A stretch of 64,000 nt of DNA, from NCBI GenBank assembly GCA_003508835.1, contig PUFA01000144.1, forward strand, positions 1,302,001 to 1,366,000, in the 5' to 3' direction. Below, one piece after another: positions 58,825 through 64,000 of this stretch. This stretch comes from Eonycteris spelaea. Lineage: Eukaryota > Chordata > Mammalia > Chiroptera > Pteropodidae. How positions within the stretch are numbered: position 1 is the first letter of the stretch; every line of letters starts with the position of its first letter. Position numbers and translations under genes: made by a program. A model generated the notes under the pieces. That model was not told the origin of the DNA. It worked only from the letters and a program-made list of their open reading frames with translations, and searched no databases.

Positions 58825-59200
58825 TGGTGAAACAGTTTTCCAGGGCTGCCATAAACAACAGAACTGTATTGTTTCGCAGTTCTGGAGGCTAGAAGTCCAA
58901 GATGAAGGTGTTGACAGGCCTGATTTCTTCTGAGGCCTCCCTCCTTGGCTGGTGGGTGGCCGCCTTCTCCCTGTGTCACACACAGTCCTTCCTCTGTGTA
59001 CATCTGTGTTCGAATCTCTTCTTACAATGACACCAGTTATACTGAATTAGAGCCCATCCTAATGACCTCATTCTACCTTAATTACCCTCTTAATAGGACC
59101 CTTAAAGGGCTTATCTCCAAATATAGTCACATACCGAGGTCCTAGGGGTCAAGGCTTCTACATAAGAATTTTGGACAGTGATACAGTTCAGCCCATGACA
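58825..59200 (-). repeat. MLT1-type LTR (ERVL-MaLR)
   Basis: Well-preserved reverse MLT1: 'cagggctgccataaacaac', 'agttctggaggctagaagt', 'cctaatgacctcattctac', 'ttatctccaaatatagtca' and 'acagttcagcccatgaca'. Solo LTR, better preserved than the one at 52340. Confidence 0.92.
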
Positions 59201-59204
59201 CTGG

Positions 59205-61020
59205 TAACCTTTGCAGTACTTAGATCTCTAATAAAGCGGGATCCCATCTTTCGGAATTTCTTATGCATGTCAATAAAATTTTAATATCTTCATAACTAGA
59301 AACCATGAGTGATCATTTCATTTTGTTTAAAATTTCCTGTCACAGAAGATGAATAAGATCAGAGCTCTAAATTTTTTTCTGACCCGTGGATGCCATGAAA
59401 ATAACACTGGATGGGGCAGTGAGGGGGTAAGAAAACCGGGCTTTTACTTGTAACATACAACAATTTCAATTAGGTTATTTATTAAACTCTTAATAATAAT
59501 ATTTTTATTAGTTAAGTCTGATGAAAAAGTAATTTACTTGACCCAAGAACCTGAATGCCCGAACCAAGACTCACCAGCTATTACTATGGTGGATTTTGTG
59601 GGATTTGCCAGACGGTTGCATGTTCTTTATTACTATAAAGATTTTGCCAAATGACAGTGCCTGGGCTGGCTTTTAGGGCAGCACAGGGGCCTTTCATACC
59701 TGGGCTGGATGTGGATCCGCAGCCCAAGTTCCCAGATTGCGGAGCAACTCCTCCAGCCTTTTACGCTGCCTCCTTCCCCAACCTCACCATTCTGCCACTG
59801 AGAAAAGGCAGCCGGGAAAGAAGCATCATCAAGAAAAGGAGGGGAGGGAAGTACTTTTCTTAATCCCTATGGAGAGCTTTTCTAAGCCACTCATTCCAGA
59901 CGCCCCAGAAGCCCTACCTATCTCCCAGCTGGTAGAAGGCAGGGATAACCTAAGGGGTGTGTGTGTGTGTGTGTAAAATTCAAATCTCTTGATTCTGAAC
60001 AGTCAGAAAAAGAAAGAAATGGGGTGGGGGGTGGGGTGGGAAGGTGGTGGTAGGCATGAGGGGAATTTACATTTCCCTACTAGTAGTTGAGGCTTTGGGG
60101 GTCAACAATGAAGAAACATTCATAAAAGCCTGGAGTCATCTTTATTCCCTGTGGGTCCATAGAAAACTGCCACTGTTTAGAGAAATGTCCCCATAAAGGT
60201 GAAAACGGCATTTTCAAATGCTTTTTGTAGACCATAGGCCTAGCTGTTAAACAACACGCGTTACGTGAAGAAACAAATGGAAAGTAGAGAAAGTGGTAGT
60301 CCGCTCCTGCCACTAGTGGGAGCTCTAGGTTCACGCCTCTCCATCCACCATGGGAGGATAGGCTAGAACATAGGGCGAGGGTATTTTTGTGGGACCTTGG
60401 CCTAAGGGATGAGAGGCTAAGGTCAAAACTCTCCCCTGCAATGTTATCTTCTGAGGGTCTTATTACGCCAAACAGCTAGTTTGACAAGAGAGGCTTGCCA
60501 CACCTATTCAGTTTCTTACACATTATGAGTTTAAAAAACATAGGACCTAGAGATGAGGGTGAAGGCCCAGGGCTCAGAAGCCCATGAGATCAGACGGCCT
60601 GCTCCAGGTTGTAAACTGCAGCTTGCCTGGGATCTGGACAAAAGGCATCCATCCTAAAAGCTCCACATGTTCACCCTGGCCCAACCTCTAGAATTTATAA
60701 CAAAAGCCTTATTGAAGTAAGCGACCTTTCTTGGAGAGTCCCCTCTAAATGTGGCTGAGAACCCAGGTAACAAGATGATACTGAAGTAGGTGTGGGCATC
60801 TTAGACCCTGTCCAGATGCATCTCATAAGCCTAATTTGCTCTTTTTAATTCTCCAGTTTAGGACATACCTGTTTTGTTCTTTATCCAGGTCAATTTTTTA
60901 GAAAGGATGGTGCTGAATGGAATGGAGGTTTGTGACTATCAAAGGAAACACCTGCTGAGGACCAAATGCGGATAGATTCTTCCCTCAGGCCTGAGAACAA
61001 GGTCCCGCTGGCAACGTGCT
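59205..61020. other. Intergenic, nothing recognised
   Basis: Contains a short (GT)n at 59957-59974 and GGTGGGG-rich bases near 60022-60050. No exon, repeat or RNA gene recognised with confidence. Confidence 0.55.
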
Positions 61021-61029
61021 TTTACCCCA

Positions 61030-61196
61030 CTGCATTACCATCGTTTACAATAACGTACTTTTTGTAAGATAATTTGATTAATGTTGGTCTCATCTACTAA
61101 CCTGTAAGACTCATGGGGCACAGACTGCATTCATCTGGTTCACGCATTAGACCCAGTGTGTAGCAGAGTTTCTGGCACACAGTAATTGACCACTCA
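61030..61196 (+). repeat. L2 3' end
   Basis: 'cctgtaagactcatggggc', 'acagactgcattcatctgg' and 'tttctggcacacagtaatt' are the sense L2 3' terminus. Confidence 0.75.
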
Positions 61197-61873
61197 AGGT
61201 GGCTCCCAAACTGTGCACTAAGGTGCCCTGCCCCATGATCTACAGCAAGCTTGCAAAGGCACCAAGGTATTTTACATTTTCAAAGGAAACAGTGATCCTC
61301 AACATCTATGGGACCAGAGACAATTACAGCTTGAAGTAGTTCACAGCTTGAACATTTATCACCTGCATTCCTTTCAATGACATCAATCTATTGAAGCTGG
61401 GTTTTTAGTTGTTACTATGATAAAATCAAGTGTTGCACAAAAATCAACGTGGAGCAGGAAGTGAGAGTGGTAATGTCCAGTCCAATCACAAGTTCGAGGA
61501 GCCTTTCAGTGTGCAACTAAAGCACATATTTCATGAGTGATTGCAATTACTAATAATTTTTTTCATAAAGCGTATACTTTATTATGTACATGATGGGAAA
61601 GGAAGGCCATTTGCGGAAAACACTTACTATAACTCATTCTAGAGCTCCTTCTATATTGGAATAAAAACTAGTATTGTTTTTCTTTCACTGTATGTGTACT
61701 TTTTTCAAATAACTACTAAGTTGTTGAGGCATAAAGGCTTTCTAAATTGTTTAGACTTCACTATTTCATAAATGGCACCATTAGGTATTTCTTTTGGCCC
61801 AAGGACAGTGTAATTCACTTTCTGAGAAACTAAGAGCACCAAGATCTGAGAAAGTTTGGGAACCTCTGGTTTA
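61197..61873. repeat. hAT-like DNA transposon with inverted ends
   Basis: The left end 'ggtggctcccaaactgtgc' followed by 'actaaggtgcc' is matched, inverted, by the right end 'gagcaccaagatctgagaaa' followed by 'gtttgggaacctctgg'. The element is about 675 bases. Its interior is AT-rich and non-coding. Likely an old non-autonomous hAT; family not named. Confidence 0.6.
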
Positions 61874-62094
61874 GTTAATATTTGTGATTGACTGATGAAC
61901 TCGGGATGGCAATTCGATGCCTAATCATTTTACCTACAAAGTAATTCAAAATGAACAACAACAACAAAAACCCTTGGAGAAAAAGCATCACTGACCCTCT
62001 ATTTTCCTCGAAGAGAAGAGAATTCTGTCACTGGCTCTCTTTTTCAGCAACTTATTATTTATTGATACTTAACCGTTAGCCAGGTCCTAAGATT

Positions 62095-62530
62095 TTATTT
62101 ATTAAGATTTTAACAGAACCTCACTTAATCCTCCCAGCAATCTTTGAAGAAGATTGTTATACAGGAGGAAAACAGCCCAAAGTGCTAAATACAATATTTA
62201 AGAGCAAATTTACTAATTCTAACAACTGTTTTCTTAATAATTATCATAACAATGATAATGGTGATAAATTTTGCTAATTTATCATGATTAGCTATAATTT
62301 TAGCTCATTATACTGTTATTACTATTGCTAAAATTTAAACTTTAGCAATAAGCCAGATATTGTACAAACTGTTTACATGGATTGTTCTACTTAATGATAA
62401 TGACATCTTAAGAAGTAGGGGTTATTAGGATGATGACTATTTTATTAAATAAAGATATAAGCAAGCAAATACATAAAGGAGGTTTGGCAAGGTCATATCA
62501 CTAAACCAGTATCTCACCACTATTGCCAAT
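62095..62530 (-). repeat. Two MIR-like fragments separated by AT-rich DNA
   Basis: 62095-62190 ('cctcacttaatcctcccag') and 62345-62530 ('ttgttctacttaatgataa', 'aaggtcatatcactaaacc') follow reverse MIR order. The stretch between them is AT-rich with GATAA/TTATC motifs. Confidence 0.55.
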
Positions 62531-62534
62531 GGAA

Positions 62535-63640
62535 CCAGGTTTTGAATGCATACTGACTCTGCTCTATGCTAATAACACTGCCAAAATAAGAAACTGTTGG
62601 GTAAAACGTGGTTGCTAGACAAAGAGATTACTAGAGGCAAGTAATAGTTACAGATGTCAAAAGCGGAGGGTAGAGGAGCAAGTCTCATTACACTGCAATG
62701 TGTTTTCTTGTAGTTCTGTGTGTTGCAGTTTCAGAGAGCTGGAAGTTTCGAGAAATGTGATAGCAAAGGAAGCTTCTCTCCCTAGGAGTCGGTGGCTCTT
62801 TTTAGAGGGATTCTGTAGCCATCTGGGAGCACGTGGACCTCTCTGAGCCAGGGCAATCTAAGAAGAGACTTAATTGCTTTGGGAGAGTGACGTGTTGAAG
62901 CACCAGGGTGAGAGCCGCCAACCGGGCATCCTCAGTGTCCCTTCTTGCCCCACCTTCTTCTACAATACGCTCAAGGGGAGGTTCGCTAAGATAAACAATA
63001 TAACAAAAAAGAAAAGATCGTGTCCTCTCTATTCCATGGTGACAAACAATACTACTCTTTGTTGGAGGAATTATTAAGAAAACAATATTTTCTGAATTTG
63101 TCTTCCCCACCCGAACAAGTAAGTTGAGTTGGGAACATTAATCGTTTTCGTTTGGCACTGGAGTGTTTGGCGGAGCTAACGTCACACATATCCCAACACC
63201 GACTTCAGGGCAGGTCCCTGGGGTCTGGCCCTTGCTCACTTAAAATCTAGACTGGAATGCCCAAGGGTGTGTCCAATAGTTTCAAAAGGAGGGGTTTTGA
63301 AAGAATGTTTTGGATCAGAACTGAAGAACCAGTACTCTCAGTGAAGTATGCAGTCCTTGTTACTGAGCATTATCATCCCATTGAAATAGTTTTTTGCATG
63401 GTTTCCACCTAAACATTTTGTTTTTTTGTGTATCACTAATACACAAAATAAGTTTTTAACAACAAAAAATGCAGATAATTAGCTTTCGGAAAAAGTCAGT
63501 CCTGAGTTTAATTTTAGGTGTTTTTGACTACCATGTGAAAGGCATATTATTTTTTTTCTACCTAATATGTTGGAGCACACAGAAAATGCCAGCTTCTGTG
63601 ACAAGAAATCAACGTCCTTGCCCTCACACAAGTGTCCTTT
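62535..63640. other. Intergenic, nothing recognised
   Basis: No gene or repeat assigned. A 102-codon minus frame at 62802-63110 has no recognisable domain. Confidence 0.5.
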
Positions 63641-63644
63641 TAGG

Positions 63645-64000
63645 GGTATAGATAGATACAAAAAAGTAAATAAATATAATAACTGCTGGTTGTGATTAAT
63701 GCTATTAAAGAAATAAATAGATTGCTTTGCTAGAGAATAAACAGAGACCTGAAAATCAGAGACACCATAAGAAGACCATCTTGGCAAAAGAAAAAGCAGA
63801 GACAACATTCTTGGTAGGTATGAGATTAAATTATTAAAAACACAGTCCTTGTGAATAGACTTTCAGATCAACAGGACAAATGCTGTGATAAAGGTTATTA
63901 TTGGGACACATGAAAAGAACACCCAACATCAACTGTGGAGGAGCTACTTGGAAAAGATGACATTGAGCAGAAGTCTTATGGTGAGTGTGTCAAAGGGGGC
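63645..64000 (-). repeat. L2 LINE 3' fragment, runs off the window
   Basis: 'gtgattaatgctattaaag', 'ctagagaataaacagagac' and 'gatgacattgagcagaagt' are compatible with reverse L2 order. Diverged; extends beyond the window end. Confidence 0.5.

Noticed and set aside
50240..64000. Search for the neighbouring gene (BMP10 is expected downstream by human synteny)
   Set aside because: No TGF-beta-type cysteine knot or other exon could be seen on either strand. In human the neighbour lies further away than this window reaches.
1..64000. CRISPR arrays, operons, bacterial or phage systems, tRNA and rRNA genes
   Set aside because: The window is plainly mammalian nuclear DNA. Short tandem repeats are microsatellites, and no tRNA cloverleaf or rRNA sequence was recognised.

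Overview
This is nuclear DNA from a placental mammal. It holds the 3' two-thirds of one split protein-coding gene, about 14 kb of downstream intergenic DNA, and a dense layer of mostly old transposable elements. The gene is ARHGAP25 (plus strand), a leukocyte-enriched Rac-directed GTPase-activating protein. I recognised it from its exon translations: a PH domain, a RhoGAP domain with the arginine finger, a Ser/Pro-rich linker and a C-terminal coiled coil. Gene and domain identity, and all comparisons with the human protein, come from memory, since no search could be run.

Layout: 1-2640 is upstream or intron-1 sequence of the longer isoform. 2640-3271 is a GC/CpG-richer block that looks like an alternative promoter and 5' UTR. 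Ten coding exons (called C1-C10 here) follow at 3232-3471, 10620-10707, 15510-15626, 27495-27702, 32317-32448, 33531-33604, 35239-35360, 36152-36348, 41052-41569 and 49355-49562. All have AG/GT borders and compatible phases. The 3' UTR runs to about 50.2 kb. No further gene is visible from 50.24 to 64.0 kb. From C1, the intended product would be about 634 residues.

The most important single observation is that exon C5 is one base short. The reading frame breaks inside the RhoGAP domain, after the LRDLPEP motif, and meets a TGA at 32429-32431. Every other exon is intact and conserved, so this is either an assembly/sequencing error, a segregating null allele, or a real recent loss.

The interspersed repeats are mainly L2 (mostly antisense to the gene), MIR, old L1M pieces, two MLT1-type LTRs, two copies of another LTR-like repeat, and hAT- and Tigger-like DNA transposons. 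Two younger but dead L1 copies lie in opposite orientation on either side of exon C9. The sense copy has a fragment of L1 ORF1 spliced in frame into its ORF2. Intron C5-C6 carries an unassigned ~550 bp imperfect palindrome. The L1 consensus is of a Laurasiatherian style, and I saw no carnivore, ruminant, equid or primate lineage-specific SINE. This fits a SINE-poor laurasiatherian genome (for example a fruit bat), but the species is not resolved.
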